Shown piece after piece: positions 1 through 12,226 of a DNA stretch of 64,000 bases. Position 1 is the stretch's first letter; each line of letters opens with the position of its first letter. The position numbers and the translations under genes are program-made. Origin of the DNA: Stomoxys calcitrans. Its lineage: Eukaryota; Arthropoda; Insecta; Diptera; Muscidae. Where the stretch lies: positions 188,903,011-188,967,010 of the forward strand of contig NC_081553.1 of the NCBI RefSeq assembly GCF_963082655.1, in the 5' to 3' direction. Below the pieces are notes generated by a model. That model saw only the letters and a list, made by a program, of their open reading frames with translations, was not told the DNA's origin and did not search any database.

Positions 1-1258
1 GCGACTGGGTCATTAGAGGCTATATTGGGAATTCGGTTTTTGGACTTTTTTATAGAGGAAACAGTGGAGAGAACTCTTTTCAGATTGTTACAGCTTCACT
101 TGATTTGCGGGTCACCAGCGAGCCATATGGTGCCATGGAGTTTTATAGAGGAAACAGTGGAGAGAACTTTTTTCAGATTGTCACAGCTTCACTTGATTCG
201 TGGTTCCCCAGCGAGGCATATGCTGCCATGAAGTTCTCTCAGACGGACTTCGAGATTGGAACGGATGTGGTGGATGGACTGAGGATAAAGTTATCTACCC
301 TGGCAGAGTGACAGAAAGGGCGGGTTAGATTTTCAGGCAGATTTTCTGGAGAATGGAAGAGGGTGTGGTATCTATTGCAGCGAATTCGTATGGTGCCATG
401 GAGTTCTCTCAGACGGACCTCCAGATTGGAACGGACTTGGTGGATGGACTGCGGATAAAGTTATCTACTCTGGCAGAGTGGCAGAAAGGGCGGTTTAGGT
501 TTTCAGGCATTAACGTTTTTACAGATGGATCAAAGATGAAGAATGGAACAGGGTGTGGTATCTATTGCAGCGAACACGATATCTGATGACTCCTTACGGA
601 TGAGAGATGAATGCAGCAACTTTCGAGCAGAGTTGCATGTGTTTGCTGTTGGAGCGGAGCTTGTGTTGCCTATGAATATCGGCCGATTAGGAAATCATAT
701 TTAAGCGACAGTAAAGCAACGTTGAAGGCAGTAAACTGAAAGTGTGTGAGATTCATGGGCCTGGGCGGCTGTTTGGAGTTAACAGGGTGAATAGGGTCGC
801 TTTAATATTTGTGTCTGCGGCTATGGGAACCACTGCGACTTGGTCATTAGAGGCTGTTTTGGGAATTCAATCTATGGACTTTTTTTATAAGGGACACAGC
901 GGAGAGGAGTCTTCTCAGATTGAGAGCCATATGGTGCCATGGAGTTCTCTCAGACGGATTTTCAGATTGTAACGGACGTGGTAGAAGGACTGCGGATAAA
1001 GTTATCTACCCTGGCAGAGTGGCAGAAAGGGCGGTTTAGGTTTTCAGGCATTAACGTTTTTACAGATGGATCGAAGATGGAGAATGGCACAGGGTAGGGT
1101 ATCTATTGCAATGAATTCAAATATAAATGTCTCCTTACGGAAGTGTATGCCATGGCTGCAGAAGTGTATGCCATGGCTGCTATAGCAATGCTTGTGTTAT
1201 CTATGAATATCGGCCGATCAGAAATTCATATTTTTGCGACAGTCAAGCTACATTTAAG
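1..1258 (+). pseudogene. Reiterated RNase H segment of a non-LTR retrotransposon (family A-like)
   Basis: A short segment is repeated several times. CATATGGTGCCATGGAG-like text appears near 123, 216, 387 and 928, CTGGCAGAGTG near 300, 471 and 1011, and GGGAATTC near 27 and 861. Between them lies an RNase H start: FTDGSKMKNGTGCGIY at ~518-566, with a second degenerate copy at ~1060-1100. Stops and frame changes make it non-functional. The surrounding retrotransposon continues beyond the SINE at 1261-1576. The element lies at the window edge, so its 5' side is not visible. Confidence 0.7.
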
Positions 1259-1260
1259 GA

Positions 1261-1576
1261 GGCCACCGTAGCGCAGAGGTTACCATGTCCGCCTATGACG
1301 CTGAATGCCTGGGTTCGAATCCTGGCGAGACCAATAGAAAAACAATTTTCAGCGGTGGTTTTCCCCTCCTAATGCTGGCAACATTTGTGAGGTACTATGC
1401 CATGTAAAACTTTAGTCCAAAGAGGTGTCGCACTGTGGCACGCCGATCGGACTCGGCTGTAAAAATGAGGCCCCCTGTCAATGAGCTTAAACTTGAATCG
1501 GACTGCACTCATTGATATGTGAGAAGTTTTCCCCTGTTCCTTAGTGGAATGGCTATGGGCAAAATTTGCATTTGCA
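1261..1576 (+). mobile_element. tRNA-derived SINE, full-length copy 1
   Basis: The tRNA-like head holds an A-box-like stretch (TAGCGCAGAGGTTACCATG) and a B box GGTTCGAATCC. The body (CTCCTAATGCTGGCAACATT, AGAGGTGTCGCACTG) and the tail ending GGGCAAAATTTGCATTTGC recur in the other copies in this window. It interrupts the retrotransposon: CAAGCTACATTT precedes it and CAAGCAACGTTG follows it, an imperfect ~12-bp target duplication. The uninterrupted sequence occurs near 714-727. Confidence 0.85.
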
Positions 1577-2280
1577 AGCAACGTTGAAAGCGTTAAACGG
1601 TACGTGTGTGAGATCCAAGAGATTGGGCCGCTGTCGCGAGTTACTGTTGCGTCTACAGGTATACCATACATTGACCCTAGGCTGGGTGTCGGGGCACAAG
1701 GATATAAAGGGAAATGAAAAAGCCGATGTACTTGCTAAGTCCGAAGTTATTCTTCCCCTTGTGTCGGTTATGTATGTGTATCCTCCCCTCTCACAAATTT
1801 TTTATAGCCTCAGAGAGCGCTGCAAAGAAACATGGTCAAATTAAACATTTTGGAATAGGGAAGAAAGGCAACTCTTGTCCTATACACTTGCAAGAGAGCC
1901 ATTGGCAAAAGTTGGGGGGCTTAAATCGCTTATTATGCAGTGGGTATATATATGGTGTTGTGGCCTGGTGGACGGCGCTTCAAAAGTCCACCTACCGTTC
2001 AACACCCAGAGGGATCCAAAGGATGGCGGGTTTGTGCATTACAGCCGCACTGAGGACGACACCATCTAATTTAAAGATAATGTGGTCTAACCTAGACTTG
2101 AAGAGGTCTATCGCTTTACTTATGCTGGCTAGAACAGACGTCTCAACCATTGTGTCCTTCCTGATAGGTTACTGTCTGATCGGAAAATATACTGATAGAC
2201 TGAAGGTTACCAGTAATGACATTTGCCGAAGCTGTGAGTACTTTGTTGGACTTTTTATAGCAACAATAGGTTAACACATG
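1577..2280 (+). pseudogene. Non-LTR retrotransposon family A: RNase H C-terminus and Cys motif, broken
   Basis: Fragments in different frames read LGWVSGHKDIKGNEKADVLAKS (the end of RNase H), a piece with GLCITAALRTTPSN from the reverse transcriptase thumb region, and WSNLDLKRSIALLMLARTDV followed by GYCLIGKYTDRLKV and ICRSCE near the C-terminus. The order is scrambled relative to a normal element, so this is a rearranged relic. The same family recurs at 30826-33520 and 38610-40540. Confidence 0.75.
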
Positions 2281-2985
2281 CCAACATCCGACCTAAACGG
2301 TCCAAAAATCATGCCCTTCAACTAAATTTATTTTATATAATTTTTTTTCAGAATCCATGGTGGTGGTTTCCCAAGATTCGGCCCGGCCGAACTCACCACC
2401 CTTTCAGACTTAGCCATAAAAAGAAGATAGCTTATCATCGAGTTAAGACTTTAATCGGGTAGCACTCATCAATATGCGAGAAGTTCCGTCGCTATTCCTC
2501 TATCCACAGTTTGTTGGAAAACATACATCAAAGATGGTTATTTTTCTCCACTTTCTTTACATTGCAAACAAATGAAAAAATCTATAATGCTCATTATTGT
2601 CATAGTTCTACAAAGTATAAAAATACATACACACTCCTCCTCTCTTAGTGGTAGTAATATGAATGTGGTGTGCTTTAGTAAAGCAGCTTATCTCGGAAAC
2701 ATTCTTAAGATTACAGTAGCTGCATTAGTATCCTGTTCACGAATGACCATGACTACATGGCTGCTTTGAGCATTTTTACTTGCTCTCCTTCAATATTGGA
2801 TTAAGCATTTCCAGGCATGAGGATATTTAACATTCCTTAGCTTAAATATGTGTAATTTCGTAGTATAATACATTGGAAATGATTACACAACTCCATATAC
2901 AGCTTAAAACGACATTATTCATATATATTTTAAAGAAGAAGAGCTTTTAGTGAAGTACCATGCTAGGAAAATAGTATATCGCTTG
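2281..2985. other. Mostly unclassified AT-rich DNA
   Basis: A DINE-like terminus (TTCGGCCCGGCCGAACT) lies near 2376-2392, and a decayed piece resembling the SINE tail lies near 2440-2500. I see nothing else here. Confidence 0.5.
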
Positions 2986-4655
2986 ACTAACAGTTTAACA
3001 ATATAAGTGCCTTTACCTGAATCCCATACGATCTTTATTGGTCTATGAATTTAAATTTTGATATAAGGTGTACTCCATTCTTAAAATACTTTATTTCAGC
3101 CCGCTATTCTCATCATGTCTGATTAAGGGGTGTTTTCGGGGGTGAGGTGGTCCCCAAGACACAAATACAATATACAAATTTTGCCCTGAAAATTCCACTA
3201 AGGAACAGGGGTAAACTTTTCACATATCAATGAGTGCAGTCCGATTCATGTTTAGGCTCAATGAGAAGGGGCCTCCTCCGAGGACGAACGGCGTGCCGCA
3301 GAGCGACACCTCTTTGGAGAGAAGTTTTACATGGCATAGTACCCCGCAAATGTTGCCAGCATTACGAGAGGAAAACAACCGCTGAAAATTTTTTTCTGAT
3401 GGTCTCGCCAGGATTCGAACGCAGGCGTTCAGCGTCATAGGCAGACATGCTAACCTCTGCACTACGGTGGCCCCCCCAAGACACTTGACCCTGAAAAAAT
3501 ATCAGCATCGTGCTCTTCTCTCAAATACCATTTATTTAAACCCCATATTTCCATTGATGCGTCCCCCACACACATGAGCCCCAAAATTGGTTATCGAATT
3601 CGTTTTCTAATCTCAAATACCTTTCATTTGAGCCACATATTGGCATGGTCGAAAAATTTCTACCCTTTGTGGGGTGTTTTGGGGAAGGGATGATGTCCTA
3701 AATACATGGTGCTACATTTGGATATCAAATTCGTATTCCACTTCCAAATTCCTTTGAGCCCCATATTGCGATGGTCAGTAAAAAATTGCTGTTTGTGGGT
3801 TATTTTGGCAAAGGGGTAGGCCTCCAGAAAATTGGTCCCGAAAGTGGGTATCAATTCTTGCTCTACCCCAAATGACCTTTCATTTAAGCCCCACATTGAT
3901 ATGGTCGGTAAATATGCCCGGGGGGATGTGTTTTGGGGGATGGGGCGGCCATTCAGTGACTTTACCTTGAAAATATATATCAGATTCGTGTTTCATCTAA
4001 AATATCTCTTATTTGAGCCCTATATTACAATGGTCAGCAAATACTTCCTATTTGGGTGGTATAATGGGGGGGTGGCCCCATAGACACTTTTCCGATTATT
4101 GATATCAAATTCGTGCTTAAGTTCCAAAGACCTTTCATTTGAGCTCCATATTGCTATGGTCACAAATTTGTCTTCTTTGGGGGATGTTTTTGGGGAGGGG
4201 CGGGCCCTCAAGCATTTGGTCCCACATATGGATATCATATTCGTATTCAACACAAAAATAACTTCTACTTAAGCCCCATATTGCCATTATCAGTAAATAA
4301 GTCCTGTTTGGGGGTGTTTCGGGGAAGGAGTGGACCCCCAGAAACTTGGTCCCACATTTGGATACCAGATTTGTATTTTACTTGCAAATACCTTTCATTT
4401 GAGTCCCATATTGCCATGGTCGGTAAATATGTCCCATTTAGGGGTGTTCTGGGGGTTGGGGTGGTTTCCTAAACACTTGGTCCGACAATTGGATATCAGA
4501 TACGTTTTCTAATCTTGAACACCTTTCATTTGAGTCCCATATTGTCGTGATTGGAGAACATATATATTTGGTAGGTTTTGGGGAGGGGCACCCCCCACCT
4601 CCTAGGTACCCCATCCAAAATTTGGATACCAAATTTTTGTTTGTAGGTTACTATA
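2985..4655 (+). repeat. Dispersed element with ~127-bp tandem units, copy 1
   Basis: Units share CATTTGAGCCCCATATTG-like text followed by ATGGTC(G/A)GTAAATATG and a G-rich stretch (GGGGTGTTTTGGGGA), at about 3536, 3633, 3757, 3882, 4012, 4138, 4272, 4400 and 4528. The leading ~150 bp (CCTGAATCCCATACGATC, TATTCTCATCATGTCTGATT) matches the start of the 26686-29183 copy, so this is one mobile family and not a local satellite. It breaks off near 4655, before the terminal region seen in the other copy. A SINE lies inside it. No transposase is visible. Confidence 0.8.
3178..3473 (-). mobile_element. tRNA-derived SINE, copy 2
   Basis: On the minus strand it has the same head (B box GGATTCGAACG in reverse at ~3411), the AGAGGTGTCGC body (in reverse at 3305) and the tail as the other SINE copies. 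It is inserted inside the first units of the ~127-bp array element. Confidence 0.85.
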
Positions 4656-4785
4656 AGAGGGCGCAAGGAAGGCCATGGAGAAGAGTACATGAACCAGGAA
4701 ATGGTACGGAGACTGGCTTGCGTCGCTATCCCAGAGGCGTTTAGATTAGATTGCGTATTGACATATGCATTATACGATATTTTCG
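4655..4785 (+). pseudogene. Small non-LTR retrotransposon fragment
   Basis: ATGGAGAAGAGTACATGAAC followed by GAGACTGGCTTGCGTCGCTA resembles the segment at 54705-54760 that encodes the conserved VQRLACIGITGALR-type stretch upstream of RNase H. It is only ~100 bp long and broken. Confidence 0.45.
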
Positions 4786-4787
4786 AT

Positions 4788-5437
4788 TTTTTATACCCAC
4801 CACCGAAGGTGCAACACATCGAAGTATCCATTTTCGACCCTATAGAGTATATATATTCTTGACGATCTAGCCATGCCCGTCCATCCGTCTGTCTGTTGAA
4901 ATTACACTACAGTCTTTAAAAAGAGAGATATAGAGCTGAAACTTTGCACAGGTTTTTTTTCCCCCATAAGCAGGTTAAGTTCGAAGATTTGTTAAATCGG
5001 ACTATATCTTAATATAGCCCACATATAGACCGATCTGCCGATTTAAGGTTTTATGCCCATAAAAGACACAATCGTTATACGATTTTGCTGAAATTTGGCA
5101 AAGTGAGTTGTGTTAGGCCATTCGACATCATTCGTCAATTTGGCTCAGATCGGTCCAGATTTGGATATAGCTGGCATATAGACCGATCCACCGATTTAGG
5201 GTATTAGGCCCATAAAAGCCACATTTATTATTCGATTTTGCTGAAATTTGGGACAGTGAGTTGTCTTAGGCCCTTCGACATCCTTCTTTAATTTGGCCCT
5301 GATCGGTCCACATTTGGATATAGCTGCCATATAGACCGAACTGTAGATTTAAGGTTTTGGGCCCATAAAATGCCCATTTATTGTCCGATTTTGCCGAAAT
5401 TTAGAACAGTGGGTTGTGTTAAGCCCTTCGCCATCGT
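4788..5437 (+). repeat. DINE-1/Helentron-like repeat, truncated
   Basis: It begins TTTTTATACCCACCACCGAA and contains TATAGAGTATATATATTCTT and CATGCCCGTCCATCCGTCTG, the hallmark stretch shared with Drosophila DINE-1-type repeats. Two ~170-bp internal units (GATATAGCTGCCATATAGAC) follow. It has no 3' terminus and abuts the next copy. Confidence 0.75.
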
Positions 5438-6580
5438 TTTTATACCCATCACCATAGGATGGGGGTATACTAACCTTGAAATATTGGTCTAGAACCCTAT
5501 GTAAAATATATATACTGTAGATCGTATCGACACTCTGAGTCGATCTATTGCCCAAAAAGTAATTGCGGATTTTTTAAAAGAAAGTAAATGCATTTTTAAT
5601 AAAACTTAGAATGAACTTTAATCAAATATACTTTTTTTACACTTTTTTTCTAAAGCAAGCTAAAAGTAACAGCTGATAACTGAAAGAATGCAATTACAGA
5701 GTCACAAGCTGTGAAAAAATTTGTCAACCCCGGCCATATGAAAAATCCGCAATTATTTTTTGGGCAACCTAATAGCTATGTCCGTCTGTCGAAATCACAA
5801 AGGCGGTCGAACGCGTAAAGCTGGCCGCTTGAAATTTTTGCACAGGTACTAAGTATTGATGTAGATCGTTGTTGGGGATTGCAAATGGGCCATATCGGTC
5901 GGACCGGTCTTCCGATTTTATTTTTTGAGCCCCTGGAAGCTGCAATTTTTGTCCGATTTGACTAAAATTGTGCAGGGAGTGTTCTGTTATAACTTTTAAC
6001 ATTTGTGCCATGCACGATCCAAATCGGTCTATAACCTGATATAGCTCCCATATAAACCGATCTCCCGATTTGACTTCTTGAGCCCCTGGAAGCCTCAATT
6101 CTCAACCGATTTGGCTGAAATTTGGCATGCGGTAATCTGTTATAACTTCCAATAACTGTGTTTAGTACGGTCCAAATCGGTTTATTACCTGTCATAGCTC
6201 CCATTAAAACCGATCTCCCGATTTAACTTCCTAAGCCCCTGGAAGCCGCAATTTTGCTCCGGTTTGATTAAAATTGGAAGACGCAAGTTTTTCCTACTGG
6301 TCTAAAATTTTGCAAGTAGTGTTCTGTTACGATTCCAACAACTGCGCCAAGTACGGTCAAAATAGATCTTAAACCTGATATAACTCACATATCTACCCGT
6401 TCTCTCGATTATCTTTGTTCGGTTTCTGGTAGCTTTAATTTTTGCCGATTTGACAGAAGTTTGGTATGTTAGATAAAATTATGTGTCAACAACATTTTGT
6501 TTGTATAAATTTTTAGCAGAATCCATAGTGGTGGGTTCCCAACATTCAACCCGGCCGAACTTAGCACGCTTTTACTTGTT
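5438..6580 (+). repeat. DINE-1/Helentron-like repeat with nested MITE
   Basis: It runs from TTTTTATACCCATCACCATA to CCGGCCGAACTTAGCACGCT. A MITE at 5546-5774 splits the conserved GTCGATCTAGC(C)ATGTCC stretch exactly at its TA. Internal units with ATAGCTCCCATATAAACCGA recur about every 170-180 bp. Family assignment is inferred from shared motifs. Confidence 0.75.
5546..5774 (+). mobile_element. MITE family 1 (TTGCCCAAAAAGTAATTGCG ends), copy 1
   Basis: It is flanked by TA (5546-5547 and 5773-5774). The right end is TTTTTTGGGCAACCTAATA and the left end has lost ~5 bp (TATTGCCCAAAAAG). The interior (AAAGAAAGTAAATGCATTTT, AAAGCAAGCTAAAAGTAACA) is shared with six other copies. The ends and TA duplication point to a mariner-type element with no coding capacity. 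Confidence 0.88.
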
Positions 6581-7770
6581 TATAAAAAAAAGGCCATCCT
6601 TTACTTAGTATTAGATGGCCCTTATACGTCCCCTAGTCATTAACGTCCCTAGATGGTCAAGATAGGCCTCACTACATGGAAAAATTGTTAAGGCTTTTGA
6701 AGAGTAGCTCAAAAAAAGTGTTGCAACTACTAAAGGTCCCGCATATATAATTTTGAAAAGTCTGCAAATAAAGCATGTTATCATATTCAAGCCATTGACA
6801 ATCATTGGGAACGGGTTTCGTGCAGCTAAATGACATTTTAAGTCCCTGTATTAAAGTCTCCATTAGCAAAACAAATAAAACGCTTTTATTTAAAATCCAG
6901 GCATGAGATCTAAAATGTGTTGTGGTGCTTTAAACTGATCCTCAAATAATGACTTTCAATAATTGACATTCTTAAGCTATCTCAAATCTGCTATTTTCCA
7001 ATTCAAATACATATACAATCTCTTCGACGTGCATAAAATCTTAAAAAATTCTCTCCAAACCATGGACACCAACATACACACACACACGCACACCATCGCT
7101 CTCATGCAAGAAGTTTATCTTCTTACGCCCAGCTTACACCAGAACCCTATGCGGATTTTTTTGTCTTCTCGTCACCATCAGCTTTAGCGTCAGCTATGTG
7201 ACATAGAAAACAATTTGCAAAATTAGTTACAAAGCACGTTTTTTGTGAACCTTAAGTAAATGTCACACATGCCACCGAAAGAGAAGGAACCCCATACAGC
7301 AGACATGCTTTGTTGTATGTGAATCCTTTCTTTGAATTGTGATTTTGGTGGTTTTGACAAAATAATTTTGTTTGATAAACGAGCTAGCATGCATACATAT
7401 GTACGTCAGTTTAAATATTGGTAGACACTCATATAAAGCTACACACCGCAGACATAGAGTCACTTTGCTCGAGGCAGGGGAGGGTGGAGGAGATGCCAAA
7501 CAGACACAGATGCTTACACACAAATAGAAAAGAGGACAAAGAAAATACCATTGACATTACCACCTTTTGTTTTTAAAGCATATGGTAAGGCGCATATTAT
7601 GAGATTTGATGAGAGTATATGTACATGTGTGAGTGGGGCATGGACGTGGGCATTAGGTGGGGTGTGTGTGTATGGAGGGTGTCAAGGTTAAAGGTTTAGA
7701 TAATAGAATAAACATTTACTTATGTCTGTTTAATAATTCTAAGACTATACAGTACGATATCAAATGAGGC
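6581..7770. other. Unclassified DNA, probably intronic
   Basis: I recognise no gene or repeat family. There is a short CA-rich tract near 7075-7095 and GT-rich text near 7620-7680. Confidence 0.4.
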
Positions 7771-9950
7771 ATTAAGTTCGGCCGCGCCGTTTTTTGAATG
7801 CCCACCGCCACGGATTTATACATCAATAACATTTCTACAAAATCCGAAAAAAATGCACCATTTAAGAACCAGTAGCAGCAATAAAGAAATATGTTCCGAT
7901 ATTGACCAAACTCTACAGCGACTTCGAGTAGTCTAGGACAATTCACAGTTCAATCCCGCTAAAGTTGATATTGGACTATATGCCAGCTATATCCAAATAC
8001 TGTTCGTCCTCCACCATATTCGGTAAGGATGTAAAAGCGTCTAATACAACCAAATTGTACCAAATTTCAGTAAAATGAGGTCCTTTTATGATCCAAAGAA
8101 TATAAAAACGGAAGATCGGTATACTTGACAGCTATCTCCAAATATGGATCGATCAGTAATATATAGGCCGATCAAAACTATATAAGGTACGCATACCGAA
8201 AACTCTATCATTGGTCACTCTGAAAATTTCTGTGAAATCCGATACCCAACGGGCCTTTTATGGACCCAAGACATTAAATTTGTAGATCAGTACATATAAG
8301 AGCTATATGCAAATACAATAGCGTCTGTTCCTAGGTAAGGGGCGGCTGGAGACGAGTGTCGGATATTAAAGCAAGCAGCTCGCTACATCGAGAGATACAT
8401 ATGCGATTTCACTTAACCCATGCTGTTTGGGAGCTGGGCCAGTAAACCACACCTGGAAAACTATAAGGATTACTCTGAGAAACAAAGGAATTGTAACAAG
8501 CAAAACATGTTAAGCTCGGCTGTATCGAACTTTGGTTATCCCCCACCATGAATAAATTAACCATCATTTGTTATAAAAACTCTACTACCATATCCATTGT
8601 GATATGCAAATCAAGGTTGGTCTGGAACATATTTGATTGAGGTCCCGAGAACTTTTATACAAGTCACAGTTTCAGCGAAATCGGGCAACAATTCCACTTT
8701 TTTATGGGACTAGGACCCTAAATTAGAAGATCGGTCTATATGGCAGTCATATGTAAATACAAATCACTTTGTCAAATCCCAGCGAAATTGGGTAATAAAT
8801 GCGGCTTTTATGGGCTTAAGGCCCTTTATCGGGTGATCGGCCTATAAGGCAGCTATATCCAAAAATATAGTCCGATCTGAACCATATTTGAGTGGGTTGT
8901 CGGGAAGCTTTGAACAACTCACCGTTTCAAATGTCAACTAAATCAGGTAATAATTGCGCCTTTTTTGGGTTTAAAACCTTAAGTCGGCAGATGAGTCTTG
9001 TATGGGAGCTTTATCTGGTTATAGACCGATTCGGACCGTACTTAGCACAGCTGTTGAGAGTCATAACAGAACAATATGTGCATATTTCAACCAAATCGGA
9101 CAAAAATGGCGGCTTGCAGGGGCTCAAGAAGTCAAATCGGGAGATCGGTTTATATGGAAGCTATATCATGTTAAAGACAGATATGGACCGCACTTACAGT
9201 TATTGGAAGTTGGAAGTACCTGCATTGGAAGTACCTGCAAAATTTCAGCGAAATCGGCCAACTTTCTGCCAAATTGCAGCTTCTATGGGCTCAAGAAGTC
9301 AATTCGGGCGATCGGTTTATATGGGAGCTATATCCGGTTATAGACCGATTTGAACCGTGCATGGCTCAAAGTTTGAAAGTTATAACACAACACTATGTGC
9401 AAAATGTCAGCCAAATCGGACAAAAATTGCGGTTTCCAGGGGCTCAGGAATTCAAATCGGGAAATCGATTTATATGGGAGCTATATCCAAATCTAAACCG
9501 ACATGCCCCTTTTGCAATCTCCAACGACCTACAGGGTGGCTGATGAAAGCCGCTACCAAAAAAAAATGTAATAACTTTTTTTCTATTTAATAATAATAAT
9601 TTAATAATTAATTTAATTAATTAATTAATTAATTTAATTAATAATAATTTAATAATTAATTTAATAATTTAATTTAACATGAATAAAAGAAAAATGTATT
9701 CCATACACCGAAAAAAAAATGTAGCAATATTCATCATTGTAGCAATATTCATCAGCCACCCTGTACATCAATATTTATTATCTGTGCATAATTTCAATCG
9801 GTTAGCTATACGGATTCGACCTCTATCGTGATTGCGACAGACAGACGGATGGACATAGCTAGATCGGTAGATCCTTGACCAATATTTCGAGGTGTTGCAA
9901 ACGGAATGACTAGATTAGTATAATCCCATCCCATGGTGGTGGGTGTAAAA
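7771..9950 (-). repeat. DINE-1/Helentron-like repeat, large reverse copy
   Basis: On the plus strand it starts with a decayed GTTCGGCCGCGCCG terminus and ends GGTGGTGGGTGTAAAAAGG, so it lies in minus orientation. Units with CGGTTTATATGGGAGCTATA recur. An unrelated stretch lies around 8330-8540, and MITE family 2 is inserted at 9530-9765. Long reading frames across it (e.g. 8892-9353) follow the repeat units and are not genes. Confidence 0.7.
9530..9765 (+). mobile_element. MITE family 2 (CAGGGTGGCTGATGAA ends), copy 1
   Basis: A 236-bp insertion including both TA dinucleotides. The inverted ends read CAGGGTGGCTGATGAA and TTCATCAGCCACCCTG, and TA flanks both (9530-9531 and 9764-9765). The core is AT-only text such as TTAATTAATTAATTAATT. 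The ends resemble irritans-type mariner termini. A related uninterrupted site (CCGACCTACACTAATAAG) lies at about 30525. Confidence 0.9.
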
Positions 9951-10015
9951 AGGACCATGATCTACGGATCTGCAATTGGAATGTACGAACTCTTGATAGA
10001 ATAGAACTCTTGATA

Positions 10016-10255
10016 GAACATGAACATTCCATTAAAGAACAGGGGTAAACTTCTCACTTATCAATGAGTGCTGTCCGATTCAAGTTTCAGCTCAATGATA
10101 AGGGGCCTCCTTCTTATAGCCGAGTCCGAATGGCGTGCCGCAGTGCGACACCTCTTTGGAGAGAAATTTTACGTGACATAGTACCTCTCAAATGTTCCCA
10201 GCATTTGGAGGGAAAAACCACCGCCGAAATTTTTTTCTAATGGTCTCGCCAGGAT
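10016..10255 (-). mobile_element. tRNA-derived SINE, copy 3 (head truncated)
   Basis: The tail and body match the family on the minus strand (GAACATTCCATTAAAGAACA at one end, GGTCTCGCCAGGATT at the other). The tRNA-like head is cut off where copy 4 starts. Confidence 0.8.
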
Positions 10256-10577
10256 TATGTAAATGCAAATTGTGCCCATGAACATTCCACTAAGGATTAA
10301 GGGCAAACTTCTCACATATCAATGAGTGCAGTCCGATTCAAGTTTAAGCTCAATGATAAGGGGCCTCCTTGTTATAGCCGAGTCCGAACGGCGTGCCGCA
10401 GTGCGACACCTCTTTGGAGAGAAATTTTACATGGCATAGTACCTCACAAATGTCGCCAACGTTTGGAAGGGATAGCCTCCGCAGAATTTTTTTATTTTGT
10501 GATGTTCTTGCCAGGATTCGAACCCAGACGTACAGCGTCATAGGCGGATATGATATCCTCTGCGCTACAGTGGCCTC
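10256..10577 (-). mobile_element. tRNA-derived SINE, copy 4
   Basis: It runs head-to-tail directly after copy 3 and in the same orientation. It has the tail (ATGTAAATGCAAATTGTGCC), the body, the B box (GGATTCGAACC in reverse) and the A-box region near 10545-10570. Confidence 0.85.
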
Positions 10578-11605
10578 CTCTGGGAGTTTTAATGCGAAGA
10601 TAGGGAAGGAAAATATTTTTGGTCCAACAGTTGAAAATTTAGCCCCCTCGAGATAACAACTGATAATGGGTTGAGGCTAATAGACTTCGCCGCTGCAAGA
10701 ACATGGTAGCAACATGATAGCAGCACCAGATATCATTATAAACTAATTTAAATTTTTGTTTGTTTCTCTTTCGAGACGAGCTCAATGATCGAAGAAACTT
10801 GAAAAATGAAAAATTTGGCAGAGCCCGGCCAGGATTTGAACCTGGGAACACGGAGCAACAGCGAGAGCCATTGCCGTTGTCTTAGCGTTCGAAGCCATCA
10901 GTACAACTTCCAACAGATGAACAAATTCATGTGTAGTACGGAAGAAGTGTAATTTGCCACAGACAGGATGTCTGTCATTACACAAAAATACATGCATTGG
11001 GAAAAGTACAGCTAATAAACAGGGTTGTCGAGCTTGGCTAATTTGGTAGTTGTATCATAGAAGCGTTTTCTCTATTAATACGATTCAAATACAATATACC
11101 AACGCACGGCCCTTGAAGCCATCACACCTAATATGGTTGGAAAGTCTTCTAACAAAAGACGAAACGCGTCCCATAGTGGTTGGTGTGTGTCGGTATCTTT
11201 GGCTTTCCTTTTCCATTTGCATCTCCGATCATTGAACTCGTCTCGAAAGAGAAACAAACAAAAATTGTAAAATTTAATGATCTCGACCTAACAGGCAAAA
11301 AACTTGAAAAATGATAAACTAATTTCAACATAAATGTTCCCACCCGAGAAACGTAGGATCTGACATTGCACGGAAGCTGCATATTGGGATGCCGTTGCCA
11401 TCTGTCAATGGTTCGAACTAGAAGGTATCTTCCTTCTCCTGTTCCACTTTAACCAAACCAAGCCTATGCTAATAAAGCTTTACACGAACCATACTGGTCA
11501 TTGTACAAAACTTCAGCCAAATCGAATGTGAATTGCGCCATCTAGAGGTTAAAAAAGTAAAAGTGAGAGCTATAGGAATGTTTTTCAAAAAAAAAAAAGT
11601 AAAAT
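10578..11605. repeat. Unclassified repeated DNA with a tRNA-like B box
   Basis: GAGCTCAATGATCGAAGAAACTT with TTGTTTGTTTCTCTTTCGAG near 10755-10800 recurs inverted near 11222-11265. On the minus strand GGTTCAAATCCTGGCCGGGC (10825-10845) resembles a tRNA T-arm/B box, so a second SINE type is possible. No ends were identified. Confidence 0.4.
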
Positions 11606-11672
11606 CATTGATATGTGAGAAGTTTGCCCTTTATCCTTAACGGAATGTACATGGGCAAACTTGAATTTGCAC
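11606..11672 (+). mobile_element. SINE tail fragment
   Basis: ATTGATATGTGAGAAGTTTG through GGGCAAACTTGAATTTGCA matches the 3' end of the tRNA-derived SINE. It directly abuts the DINE-like repeat. Confidence 0.7.
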
Positions 11673-12226
11673 CATAGGATGGAGCATATACTAGTCTAGT
11701 CTTTCCGTTTGTAACACCTCGAAATTGTGGTCTAAGACCCCATAAAGTACATATATATTCCTGATCGTTTTGACATTCTGAGTCTATCTAGCCATGTCCG
11801 TCCGTCCGTCTGTCGAAATTATGGTAGCGGTCGAACGCGTAAAACTAGCCGCAAATTTTACATAGACACTTCTTATGGATGTAGGTTATTGGGGATTGTA
11901 AATGGGCGATAGCTGTTCAGATTTCGACATAGCTCCCATATACAACAATTTCCTGATTTGGTTTCTTAACTCTCTAGAAGCCGCCATTTTTGCCGTATTA
12001 GGCTAAAATTTTGCACGTAGTGTTTTTTTATGTCTTTTAATAATGGTGCCAAGTATAGTCCGAATCTGGTTATAACCTGATATAGCACCCATATAAACCA
12101 ATCTCCCGATTTGACTCCTCGAGCCCCTACCAATAGCAATTAATGTCCGATTGAGCTGCACGTTTGCACGTGGTGTTCTGTTGCGACTCCTAACAATTGT
12201 GCTGAGTTTGGTTCGAATCGGTCCAT

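Noticed and set aside
1261..1340. tRNA gene
   Set aside because: A and B boxes are present but the sequence continues as a ~315-bp repeat seen seven times, so it is a SINE and not a tRNA.
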